Source of the DNA: Stomoxys calcitrans
Lineage: Eukaryota; Arthropoda; Insecta; Diptera; Muscidae
Reading direction: 5' to 3'
Length of the DNA: 64,000 bases
Assembly: GCF_963082655.1 (NCBI RefSeq)
Contig: NC_081554.1
Location: forward strand, 98,132,232 to 98,196,231
Shown here piece after piece: positions 31,601 to 40,438 of the stretch. A program made the position numbers and the translations under genes. The number at the start of each line of letters is the position of its first letter. Position 1 is the first letter of the stretch. The notes below the pieces were generated by a model. It worked only from the letters and a program-made list of their open reading frames with translations, did no database searches and was not told the DNA's origin.

Positions 31601-32753
31601 TGTGAAAGCATGCGACGAATGCAAAAAGTACAAGCCGAGTAATATGAAACCAGCTGGATTGTTGCAAACCGTCAGTAGTAGACAGCGATTTGAAATTATA
31701 GCCGTTGACTTATTTGGACCATTACCACGAACTAGCAATGGACATCAATGGATCCTCGCCGTCGAAGACATCTGCAGCAGATGGATGGAATTGTTTGCCC
31801 TTAAAGAAGCATCGGCAGAAAATTGTGCTTTAATCTTACTGAACGAAATCATACTTCGATATGGCGTTCCACGCAGAATTCATACTGATAACGGATCTCA
31901 ATTTATATCTGCCTTGATGCAAAAATTGACTTTTTGTTTGGGAATCCAGCAGACTTTCACTCCAGTGTATCACCCAGAAGCGAATCCTGTGGAAAGAAAG
32001 AACAGGGATCTTAAAACCCAACTGTCAATTTGTGTTGGCAAGGATCATACCCAATGGAATTTAATGTTGCCATCAATTCGTTTCGCAATGAACACTGCAA
32101 AATGTGATAGTACAAAGCACACTGCGGCATATCTTACGTTTGGAAGAGAATTGAGATCTCCTACCGAAGTGCACTATGACTTCAAAGCCATAATCAAAAG
32201 TGAGAACTTTATACCGCAAATCACACCACACTTATTGAGATTAGCAGATACCCTTGAAATCGCTAATGAAACACAAGAGAAAATGCAAGACAAAAATAAA
32301 GAAAACGTTGATCGAAAACGCAAATCTCAAAATGATTATCAAATTGGCGACAAAGTATTGGTCTCAACGCATGTCTTAAGCAAAGCAAGTCAAAATTTAA
32401 CTTCAAAGTTTACACCACGACGTGATGGGCCATATCTTATTATTGGGAAAAAAGGATCAGCTTGTTACACAATAGCTAAGACTGATGACCCAAACACACC
32501 AATATCAACACATCATGTTTCAGCGCTCACACCATATGAAGGCGATGCTTCTGCACCAATCTACCCGATTCGGAAAAGAGGTCGTCCGAAAACAACAACC
32601 AATACAAACGCACATCAGCAACGGCTGCACACACCAGCAACCCAACACAACAATCAACCGAATGCGGGCACTACTGGAAGAAGCAACCAACACAACACTC
32701 ATACTTCTACACCCAGAAGGTCCACACGATTGACGAACAAGACTAACCATTAA
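28575..32753 (+). CDS. pol: Gag C-terminus and Pol polyprotein: protease, reverse transcriptase, RNase H, integrase
   Basis: 1392 codons; the ATG at 28575 is not a true start, as real homology begins at about 28622. Order: Gag remainder (about 16-95); knuckle CSYCRKKNHTADVC from C110; a second Cys motif CYGCGAAGFYRSNCPKC with spacing C-x2-C-x9-C-x2-C; retroviral-type aspartic protease with LDTAARTSIAG (D202) and LIGIDFLEQCG; reverse transcriptase with VDYRKLNAIT, STLDLKSGYWQI, MPFGLKNAPATFQ and YLDD at 617-620; RNase H with TDASNYAIGAVL (D766) and TDHQPLKWL; integrase with an H976/H983 and two-Cys zinc site and a DDE triad D1045, D1105, E1140. The C-terminal tail carries an AT-hook-like RKRGRPK (1333-1339). 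All catalytic residues are present. The unusual Cys motif recalls CsRn1-type elements, but that placement is tentative. Confidence 0.93.
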   Translation: MHLRPSNLIGEFTPKFFKDKQKPTESTDSFICRKRRLFALLKEKVSERAIIDMIYYQINVNIREKVPREAVKTFQDLLSSAREIELFMTENKTEIVIKPQLSREKTNVRCSYCRKKNHTADVCYKRIEVEKRGKTKDEVKLNCYGCGAAGFYRSNCPKCNYKEIMESPKELNLNSIQTTIVGRNVPTININVNGSDQEAYLDTAARTSIAGYELFMLLKKKEVPFQEVFAEVTLADGSSRKEMVLSTIACILIGKRFKRIRFVCLPKARNNRTLIGIDFLEQCGMVMDLAQRTWHFVDEPSKIFEFKCTPSKAIEKRSQMNASTTKTEREKENVQDFLSWFVAYGEEDPTHPNNVAEFPANDYSPGGITKIFADAIPQDFEIPNENNLFPPLKKIKKQAETEVLPQAVTLNAIDFEFRENEAEHLTESQKDLLKSVINKHNDIFENIVAPIANIEHKINTGNHLPIANPPYRISPAMKVKLKAELDKMLQDGIIEEKESPWAFPVVLIPKKDNEIRLCVDYRKLNAITVTDTYPLPRIDDLLHAAKATPYMSTLDLKSGYWQIKLAEEDKLKTAFTTPFGIFVFNRMPFGLKNAPATFQRIIDKFRSSLPKLLILAYLDDIIICSPNFETHLSDLDQTFEKLKKFGFHLNDRKCFFCRSEVKYLGHILTTSGIKIDPEKSAAIINRPKPKNLKQLMSFLQTCSWFRRFIPDFSKVARPLSNLTKKKATWNWGNEENQAFNKLKQLLSSPPVLQQVQESAPFLLRTDASNYAIGAVLLQGEKDKEHPIEYASRLLIPAERNYSTTEREALAVVWAIQKFRGYVEGSEITILTDHQPLKWLFALKSPTGRLARWSLFLQSYNLRFEYTPGRQNVVADTLSRPPCESEQCCISCECNSIDIDFPRKGSEEFRKSQLDDPELKKIIDSFEQNDENSYRHASRGYIIVDGILYRYCSEQDSENGQLVIPNSLREEILQKYHKDATAGHYGIDKTIARIAPLFYWSGIRSDITKYVKACDECKKYKPSNMKPAGLLQTVSSRQRFEIIAVDLFGPLPRTSNGHQWILAVEDICSRWMELFALKEASAENCALILLNEIILRYGVPRRIHTDNGSQFISALMQKLTFCLGIQQTFTPVYHPEANPVERKNRDLKTQLSICVGKDHTQWNLMLPSIRFAMNTAKCDSTKHTAAYLTFGRELRSPTEVHYDFKAIIKSENFIPQITPHLLRLADTLEIANETQEKMQDKNKENVDRKRKSQNDYQIGDKVLVSTHVLSKASQNLTSKFTPRRDGPYLIIGKKGSACYTIAKTDDPNTPISTHHVSALTPYEGDASAPIYPIRKRGRPKTTTNTNAHQQRLHTPATQHNNQPNAGTTGRSNQHNTHTSTPRRSTRLTNKTNH

Positions 32754-32788
32754 AGTCCTGGTGACATCATCGAGGCGATTAATGCACC

Positions 32789-32800
32789 AGAGGGGGAGGA
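32789..32800 (+). promoter_or_regulatory. Polypurine tract
   Basis: AGAGGGGGAGGA immediately upstream of the 3' LTR, the expected plus-strand priming site. Confidence 0.9.
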
Positions 32801-33289
32801 TGTAACGGCCGTATTTATTTACCTTGATTTTTATGAATGTTGATTATTATAATTATATGTTTGACAATTTGAACTTAATTTATATTTTCCTTAACTGTCC
32901 CAACTACCCTCATAAATTGTAATTTTTGTTGAGAGAAAATATGTTTTACTTTTGTATTTCATTGTTTCAAATTGTTCCATTTTAATTCCATTGGATACTA
33001 GATTGTTTTCATGATTTTACTTGTCCCTTTGTAAGTCAATACATTTAGCTATAAGTTGTCATTCTTTACCGTATCTTGACAAATAAAGAGACTGCAAACC
33101 TAAGTCTTCATCGTCTTGTTTTCCTTTTTATAAAATCATATTAAACATAAAAATAAAATTAATACCAAGACACTAGCTGACCTTCGGGACTCCAGTGGCT
33201 GGTAATAATCTGAGGACAAATACTGATTATTATCTTATTTGAACCAGATTAATAAATAATAATACTCCTCTAAATAATCATTTATTACA
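32801..33289 (+). repeat. 3' long terminal repeat
   Basis: Same 489 bp as the 5' LTR with an offset of 6052. AATAAA at 33082-33087. Followed by AAAC (33290-33293), the right target duplication. Confidence 0.95.
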
Positions 33290-33338
33290 AAACAATATTG
33301 AAATACACACTGAAACAAAGGGTATCGTATTATGTAGT

Positions 33339-33760
33339 AAAACAAGTAAGTCGGGCGAAGCCGACCTTTTGATACTCTACACCACATTGGATATGCAGGC
33401 TAAGCCGTCGAATTTAAAGTTCGCTTAAATTTGATATGTGGAAATTCGATAAAAATCCGTACATATTGTGAATCGTTGAACCAGTTTTTTAAAAGATCGA
33501 TCGATAAATGGGTTAACGAAGGACTAACAAGGGAAATTTGGGATATACCTATATATGGGAGCTAAATCTGAAAAGATTTTTTCCAATTCCTATAGGCTTT
33601 GTCTCTAGGCCCAAGAAAAGGCTTGTGCCAAATTTGAAGATAATGGGATGAAAAGTGCTACCTGTACTTATTGTACAGACAGACACACAGACGGACATAG
33701 CTAAATCGAATCGGAAAGTGTAAACTTATTACACAATTATATGAAAAGCCTTCCATTTTC
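33339..33760 (-). mobile_element. DINE-1-like element, family G
   Basis: Minus orientation. The 3' end is AAACAAGTAA followed by the hairpin GTCGGGCGAAGCCGAC and GATACTCTACACCA, i.e. the same terminal ACTTGTTT as families A and B but a different palindrome. A short core (CCTATATATGGGAGC, AGGCTTTGTCTCTAGGC) and ACAGACGGACATAGCTAAATCG mark the other side. The 5' stem is not recognisable. Confidence 0.6.
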
Positions 33761-33821
33761 TTACAACTACATTATGGCTTGATATTATGATCTGCCGTTT
33801 TCGTTATGCTTTATATAAATA

Positions 33822-34405
33822 AACAAGTAAAAACGTGCTAAGTTCGGCCGGGCCGAATCTTATATACCCTCCACCATGGATCGCATTTGTCGAGTTCTTT
33901 TCCCGGCATCTCTTCTTAGGCAAAAAAGGATATAAGAAAAGATTTGCTCTACTATTAGAGCGATATCAAGTTATGGTCCGGTTTGGACCACAATTAAATT
34001 ATATGTTGGAGACCTGTGTAAAATTTTAGCCAATTCGAAAAAGAATTGCGCCCATTGGGGGCTCAAGAAGTAAAACAGAGAGAACGATTTATATGGGAGC
34101 TGTATCGGACTTTAGACCGATTCAGACCATAAAAGACACGTATGTTGATGGTCATGAAAGGATCCGTCGAACAAAATTTCAAGCATATCGGATAATAATT
34201 GCGACCTCTAGAGGCTCAAGAAGTCAAGATACCAGATCGGTTTATATGGCAGCTATATCAGGTTATGAACCTTATTTGACACAGTTGTTGAAAGTAAGAA
34301 TAAAATACTTCATGCAAAATTTCAGCCAAATCGGATAGGAATTGGTCCCTCTAGAAGCTCAAGAAGTCAAATCCCCAGATCTATTTATGTGACATCAATA
34401 TCAGG
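33822..34405 (-). mobile_element. Family A element, 3' half
   Basis: Starts with AAACAAGTAAAAACGTGC, TTCGGCCGGGCCGAA and TACCCTCCACCATGGATCGC, runs through three core units and breaks at ATCAGGTTATGGG into family D sequence. Confidence 0.75.
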
Positions 34406-34507
34406 TTATGGGTGATGCGATTTAAGCCAAGTTTTGTGTGCTCTCATATAGTACCCTAACAATAAAAATTTGGTTTCCACGACAATATGGGACTCAAAGG
34501 AAAGGTA
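34406..34507 (+). mobile_element. Family D fragment
   Basis: About 100 bp (TGCGATTTAAGCCAAG, TGTGCTCTCATATAGTACCC, AATATGGGACTCAAAGG) from the 5' third of a D element, directly left of a complete D copy in the same orientation. Confidence 0.6.
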
Positions 34508-36382
34508 TCTTCAATATAAAAATCAATTTGTGTTTGTTTGTATGTTTGTGTGTTCCTTATAGACTCAGAAACGGCTGAACCGATTTTCTTAAAATTTTCA
34601 CAAATGGTGCATAATGACCCCGTGGTGAAAATAGGGTTCAACATTTTTTGATATCTGAAGGGGGGGAAGGGGCCTCCCCCTAACCCTAATTTTCAGAAAC
34701 GCCAGATCACGGAGATGGGTGCTGCGATTTAAGCGAAATTTTGTGTGCTCTCATATAGTACCCTAAAAAAAATGTGGTATCCAAATTTCGGATGGGGTAC
34801 TTAGGGGGGCTGCCCCACCCTAACACCTACCAAACAATATTTAGACCAATCACGTCAATATGGGATTCAAATGAAAGGTTTTTAGGACAAGACAACGTAT
34901 CTGATATCCAATTGTCGGACCAAGTGTTAGGGGTACCACACCAACCCCCAAAACACCCCTAAATCCGACATATTTGCCGACCATGGCAATATGGGAATGA
35001 AAGGTATTTGCGAGTAGAATACGAATCTAATATCCAAATGTGGGACCACGTTTCTGGAGGTCCACCCCTTCCCCAAAACACTCCCCAAACAGGACTTATT
35101 TACTGACCATGGGAGTATGGGGCTTAAATAAAAGGTATTTGAGTGTAGAATTCGATCCTGATATCCCAATATGGGACCAAGTGTTTGGGGGGTCGCCTCT
35201 CTCCAAAAACATCCCCCAAAGGGGAAAAATTTACGACCATTGCAAATGGAAGGTTTTTGAGAGTAAAGCACGAATCTGATATGTATTTTCAAAGCCAATT
35301 CACTGAGTGGCCGCCTATCCCCCAAAACACCCCCCAAGCCGGTCATGTTTGCCGGCTAGGGAAATATAGGGCTCAAATTAAAGGTATTTGAGACTAAACC
35401 ACGTATCTGATATCAACATTAGGGGCCAACTGTCTAGCGGACGTCTCACCACCATAACAACCCCCAAATAGGACGTATTTGCTCACCGAACAATTTAGGT
35501 CTTAAAGATAGTGGAACTAAATATTTATAGTTTTTAGGGTCAATATCCCAAACCGAACATATTTGCTGACTTTTGCAATAAGAAGTTTAAATAGGATTAG
35601 AAAACGAATTTGATATCCAATTTTGAGGCCAATGGCAACATGGGATTCAAATAAATGATATATAGATATATGAGAATAGAGCATGTTGCTGATATATTTT
35701 CCGGGCTTAGTGTTTGGGGGACCACCCCAATAAGCAAAACACCCCCAAATCGGGGGAATATTTACCGACCATGTCAATATGGAGCTTAAATGAAAGGTAT
35801 TGGGGGGTAGAGCAAGAATTTATACCCACTTTCGGAACCAATTTTCTGGCGGTCTACCCCTTTCCCAAAATACCTCACAAACAGCAATTTTTTACTGACC
35901 ATCGCAATATGGGGCTCAAATAAAGGTATTTGGGAGTAGAATACGAATTTGATATCAAAATGTAGGACCATGTATTTAGGGCATCACGCCTTCCCCCAAA
36001 CACCCCCCAAAGGGTAAACATTTTTCGACCATGCCAATATGTGGCTCTTATTTAAAGGTATTTGAGATTAGAAAGAAGAGCACGATGCTGATATTTTTTC
36101 AAGGCCAAGTGCCTGGGGGACCACCTCACTGCCGAAAACACTCCTAAATAAGATATTATGAGAATATCGGGCTGAAATAAAGTATTTTAAGAATGGAGTA
36201 CACCTGTATGGGATTCAGATAATGACACTTGTATTGTTAAACTGATAGTCAAGCGTTATACTATTTTCGTAGCACGGTATTTCAATAAAAGCTCTTTAAT
36301 TGTTGAAAATAAATATTCCGAGGAAAATTTTGTTCCATATAAAATAAAAGAAGGCGCAGCGGAGCGGGCCCGGGTCAGCTAG
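34508..36382 (+). mobile_element. Helitron-like element, family D, complete
   Basis: 1875 bp. The 5' end is TCTTCAATATAAAAATC preceded by A; the 3' end is CGGGCCCGGGTCAGCTAG followed by T. The TC start, CTAG end and A/T insertion site match canonical Helitrons. After a 5' block (GACTCAGAAACGGCTGAACC) come about 12 degenerate units of roughly 120 bp alternating CCCCAAAACACCCC, ACCATGGCAATATGGG and AAAGGTATTTG. A 3' block has AAAATAAAAGAAGGCGCAGC. No Rep or helicase, so it is non-autonomous. Confidence 0.75.
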
Positions 36383-36480
36383 TGTAGAATAAAATTATGC
36401 CCTTAAACAAAATTTATATTGTATAAATCCAAAGTTTAAGTTCCCAATATTCAGCCCGGCCGCACTTAGCACTCTTTCAC
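36383..36480 (+). mobile_element. 3' end remnant of a family A/B element
   Basis: AATCCAAAGTTTAAGTTCCC, then TTCAGCCCGGCCGCACTTAGC and CTCTTTCACTTTTT, a decayed copy of the shared palindrome and end. Confidence 0.5.
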
Positions 36481-37115
36481 TTTTTCTCTAGAAGGAGAGA
36501 CAAAAGAGAATAATTATTGGTCCGGTACACGAATAATTGCTTGCGTGTAACGAAGCAATTTTGCACTTAAAGAGCTTTTGGTTTTTCAACAAAAGGAAGG
36601 ACCTTTTACCGTAGACGAAGCTGCTAAAGGGTTTACAATAAACGAAGTTATTTACCTTCAATATTACTACGTTTATGGCTAATGTTTGATATGTTGAACC
36701 GTTACATGGTTATAATACAATAAAAGCAAAATTCGTGATTGCATTAATTTGTTTTTCTTAAAAATATCCCAAATGTTTTTTTTTTGCGTGGGGAGAGGAT
36801 AGACCAACAGCGCAATTTTCCTGAAAGCCTATGTCTTCCTCATTAAATGTCTAGAACATTTTTTAACCGCTCAGATCAAGAGGTAATAAATTGTGATGTT
36901 ATTTCCAATTTTCTTACAGTTTGGCTCACTGTGTGTTTGGAATATTTTTGGGATAAAAAAATCTATTTTTTTAGGGGAAATACAATTTTTTGGTAACAAT
37001 GCAACATTTCTCTCCATTGTTGAATGTTATTCATGACCTTGCCACGTTTTGTTATAAAAGTAAAACGTGGAAAGCTAAAACATTTAAGAACTTCGCTTTT
37101 TTATTATTAGTTTTA
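36481..37115. other. Low-copy sequence
   Basis: No repeat family and no convincing ORF; a T8 run near 36780. Confidence 0.4.
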
Positions 37116-37415
37116 CTCGACTTTATTCGACCGTCAGTCCGTCCGTCTGTCAGTCGAAAGCACGATAACTTTCGAAGGAGTAAAGCTAGCCGCTTGAAAT
37201 TTTGCACATATACTTTTTATGGGTGTAGGTCAGTTGGGATTGTAAATGGGCCATTCGGTCTATGTTTTGATATAGCTGCCGATTGACTGAAATTTTACAC
37301 GTGGTATTTTGGTATCACTTCCAACAATTGCGCTAGGTATGGTTCAAATCAGTTCATGTTTTGATATAGCTGCCATATAAACCGATTTTGGGTCTTGACT
37401 TCTTGAGCGACTAGC
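37116..37415 (+). mobile_element. Family A fragment
   Basis: From the CCGTCCGTCTGTCAGTCG block through two short core units to TTGACTTCTTGAGCGACTAG, where the retrotransposon fragment begins. Confidence 0.65.
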
Positions 37416-38090
37416 GCCTTCTCTGAGGACGGCAAAATCCGCATCGTTTAGTTGCAGGGCCATAACGGAGTAAGGGGAAATGAAAGTCAGACGATTTTGC
37501 GGTGAAGGCCAGAGCCGTCAATAAATTTGGTTAACCCGAAGCCTTTCGGGTCGAGGCAGTCCGAGTTAAGGGAGTGGGCGACGAATACACATGCAACATT
37601 GTGGAAAAGCGATACGGTCGGTAGGACGGCGAAAATCCTATGGGGGGATCCAGATCGTGAGAAGACGTGGCTATTACTGAAAGGAAGCAAGAAGGAGGTC
37701 AGTATAGCTGTTGGTATCATAACGGGACACATAGGACTAGGAGCTCACTTATGTAAAATCGGTGCGACAATTGATAGCATGTGTAGGGCATGCGGGGAAG
37801 ATGATGAGACGTTGGAGCATTTTCTTTGCCATTGCCCGGCTTTCACGTCCAACAGATACCGGTACTTAGGTGGAGACACAATATCAGACATGAACCAACT
37901 TAGGGGAGTGGCATTGAAAACAATTAAGGATTTTGTAAGTAGCACGGAATTCTTAACTTAAAATTTTCTTTTTAGAGGTTAGTTTATAGTTTTTAAAGCG
38001 CACAACAAGCCGATTACTGGCTTAGATGTATGTCCTTAGTGGCATGGGGCGGATAAATATTTGCACCCTCTTTTCATCCTAACCTAACCT
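37416..38090 (+). pseudogene. 3' end of an RNase H-bearing non-LTR retrotransposon
   Basis: 5'-truncated copy. At about 37461-37486 the RNase H motif GHNGVRGNE is readable; a one-base loss then shifts the frame before DDFAVKARAV. A second shift leads into a clean 144-codon frame (37527-37961) with WATNTHATLWKSD, GIITGHIGLGAHL and a zinc-finger-like CRACGEDDETLEHFLCHCPA. RNase H plus this C-terminal Cys/His motif is typical of the I/LOA side of non-LTR elements. The 3' UTR ends near CCTAACCTAACC at about 38085. Related pieces lie at 38740-39340 and on the minus strand at 58790-59590. Confidence 0.75.
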
Positions 38091-38640
38091 AGCGCAAAAG
38101 CCAACAAACACAATAAGGACTTTGTTCTCAAACACAAAAAGTGAAATTGACAAAATGAAAAAATATAACATTATCTACAAAATTAATTGCAGGGGAAATG
38201 AAACTGATTGCTGCCATCAAATTTATGTAGGAATAACGATATACAAACTTAAAACAAGGTTAGCGGGACAAAACTCGGATTTGAAATCAAGACACAACAT
38301 TTCAACTCAAAAATCAGCATTAGCGAGCCACTGTGCGGAGAGAAAATATTCACCTAACTTGGATAATGCAGAAATATTACAAAGAGAGGACATCAATGGA
38401 TAAACTTTAAGACTGATGTAGTTAACTGTACGCCTAGCTATAGACATATTATAAATAAGAGAAACATGACTTGATAGTTCAATATAAAATGCTGTGTTTG
38501 TGGGACGTTTTAGTATTGTAACTCCGTAAGCTTTTGTTTATGCGAAATATGTATAAATTTGTGTTTAATTGCCAACCGAAGGAAGGCGAAATATTGTTAA
38601 AATAAGAAACAAACAGTATTGAGCTTCAGCTTAATTATTC
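38091..38640 (+). pseudogene. Penelope-like element fragment: GIY-YIG endonuclease domain
   Basis: The open frame 38122-38403 reads NIIYKINCRGNETDCCHQIY then VGIT, the GIY-YIG signature (Y19 and Y35-V36-G37). The extra cysteines between the two halves (C23, C30, C31) are typical of Penelope-like retroelements. A later Cys/His segment (ALASHCAERKYSPNLDNAEI) follows, and the 3' UTR contains CCGAAGGAAGGCGAAATATTG. The reverse transcriptase is missing, so this is a 5'-truncated insertion. Confidence 0.75.
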
Positions 38641-38739
38641 ATCAAAAAGTTTACATCAGTTTTTGACATAACGTTATAATAGATCACCATATTTGGTAAA
38701 GGTATTTGGGGCTAGGTTGCGAATTAGTTATACAAATTT

Positions 38740-39340
38740 TGAACCGTCAAAGTAGCCTAACAACCACTAACGATGACTATATCCGACAAGCTAAAATTCT
38801 TGCGATTGATATTGGATAGGAAGTTGAACTGAAAGTGCTACATACATGAGAGTACTGAAAAGGTACTCAGATGTTGGACACTCTGTAGGCGGGTTCGAAA
38901 TCGGGCCTGAATATGAGGAATGTGCACTGGCTATAGAGAATCATGAATAGACAGACCAATACGGACTCAGGCCACAGTAGTCTGGTGGACTACGATGGAG
39001 AAAAAGTGTAATATAAGGACAATACAACTGTTTCAGAGAACATGTTATCTTAGCATAGGCGGGGCGATGTGAACCAGAACCACTTGGGCACTGGAGACTA
39101 TTCTAGATTAAGGGTGAGACAGCCACTGCGGCTATTAGACTTAAGGCAATGGCAGAATGGATAGAGGATATAAGTGGAAATGAAAGAGGAGATGAATTCG
39201 TCAGAGGGCTGCCATGAAACCGTGAAACCTTTCGAGAAGACGCAGTCCAACAGTTGGCAACGGTAGGTTGGACGACGAAAACCTTATGGGGTGATCGGGA
39301 TTATGATAAGACGAGGTTATTACTGAGACGAATTTAAGGT
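38740..39340 (+). pseudogene. Decayed reverse transcriptase thumb to RNase H region of non-LTR element
   Basis: Out-of-frame pieces resembling the thumb of the same family as 37416-38090: LKFLRLILDRKLN near 38790, a VWWTTMEKKCN-like stretch near 38980, and LGTGDYSRLR near 39090. The end (39220-39320) runs parallel to the FGSRQSELREW-to-TLWG section of that copy. Many frameshifts and stops. Confidence 0.55.
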
Positions 39341-40176
39341 ATTTTTCCTATTTTTTTTATTCAAATCGTGCTGCTCTTTTAGTTGGCGATTTAATTCATT
39401 TTTATTTAATATAAATTGATAGAAAAAATTCCAACTTTATGAAATTTAATAAAGGTCGCTCAGTCAAAAAAGTTGTTGTTGGTAATTAGTATTTCGAACT
39501 GCCAAATTTCCCATAAATCATTTAATATTTTAGGTGGAATAGAATTGACGGCTATTAACATATTCTGTATTGATTGTTATTTATGGAATAAATGTCTTTG
39601 CCATATGCCTTAGTGACACGACTTTATTACTAGATTGATTAATATACGTTAATCGATAGTGAGATTATAATCTCTCCGAGCGCGTTCTTAAAAAAAATGC
39701 AAGATTGAGCCGTTGTTTAACAAACATTTAGTTGCATGAATTAAATTGTATTAGCAGAGAACAAAATTATCATACATTCCAACATACTTGCAATAGGGTG
39801 AGTCAACTTTTTCCCGAACAACCAATTGCTAAAATCGTAATCTGCGATGAATTCTAAGAAGTTTTGCCTTCTTCGGTTTTAACGACAGACATTTCTTTTC
39901 GTTCAAATATCCGATCATCAACTCCTTTACGAAACGGTTGAACATGAATCCCTGGATGTTACATACGTTCGAAGGCATGAGATAAGTCATGGTAGTTTGA
40001 AATTCGTATTTGAAGTGCTTCGTACACTTCCAAACGGTACATGTCTTCCCTTTGATATTGAGTAAAGTGATAGATCTAGAGTTAACAACTTTTGTTTCCA
40101 GGTTAATCTATCATAATATACACAAGTTCATTTTAAATAACATACTTTCTGGGTACCAAACACAGTTTGCGTTTTA
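39341..40176. other. Low-copy sequence with a possible decayed coding stretch
   Basis: Mostly AT-rich. On the minus strand, 40060-39800 reads for about 35 codons like protein (REDMYRLEVYEALQIRISNY, then HDLSHAFER) before stops appear. The origin is not recognised. Confidence 0.35.
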
Positions 40177-40438
40177 ATACCCTTCACCACAAGGTGGGGG
40201 TGTACTAATTTCGTCTTTCTGTTTGTAACACCTCGAAATATTTGTCTAAAACCCTATAAGGAATATATAATCTTGATCGTCATGACATTTTAAGTCGATC
40301 TTCCGATGTCCGTGTGTCCCTCCGATTCTAGAAAGCACGCTAAATTTCAAAGGAGTATAAACCGATATTGAGTCTTGACTTGTTGAGCTTCTAGAGGGCG
40401 CAATTCTTATCCGATTTGGGTGAAATTTGCATGAAATA
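40177..40438 (+). mobile_element. Family A element, left part, interrupted by family D
   Basis: TAATACCCTTCACCACAAGG with GGGGGTGTAC, TATATAATCTTGATCG and a partial core unit ending at GAAATTTGCATGAAATA. Continues at 42014. Confidence 0.7.

Larger units (their letters stand above)
26749..33289 (+). mobile_element. Complete Ty3/gypsy LTR retrotransposon
   Basis: 6541 bp. Direct LTRs of 489 bp (26749-27237, 32801-33289) look identical base for base, begin TGTAAC and end TTACA, and are flanked by AAAC duplications. A primer-site-like TTGGCGCCCA follows the 5' LTR and a purine tract precedes the 3' LTR. Gag and pol lie between, in the gypsy order protease, reverse transcriptase, RNase H, integrase. 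There is no envelope gene: only 47 bp separate the pol stop from the 3' LTR. Identical LTRs imply a very recent insertion. It lies about 0.8 kb upstream of the candidate start site of the minus-strand host gene. Confidence 0.95.

Noticed and set aside
32520..32750. An extra gene overlapping the 3' end of pol (82- and 76-codon ORFs)
   Set aside because: Shadow frames of the low-complexity Thr/Asn/His-rich Pol tail; no envelope features such as a signal peptide or membrane anchor.
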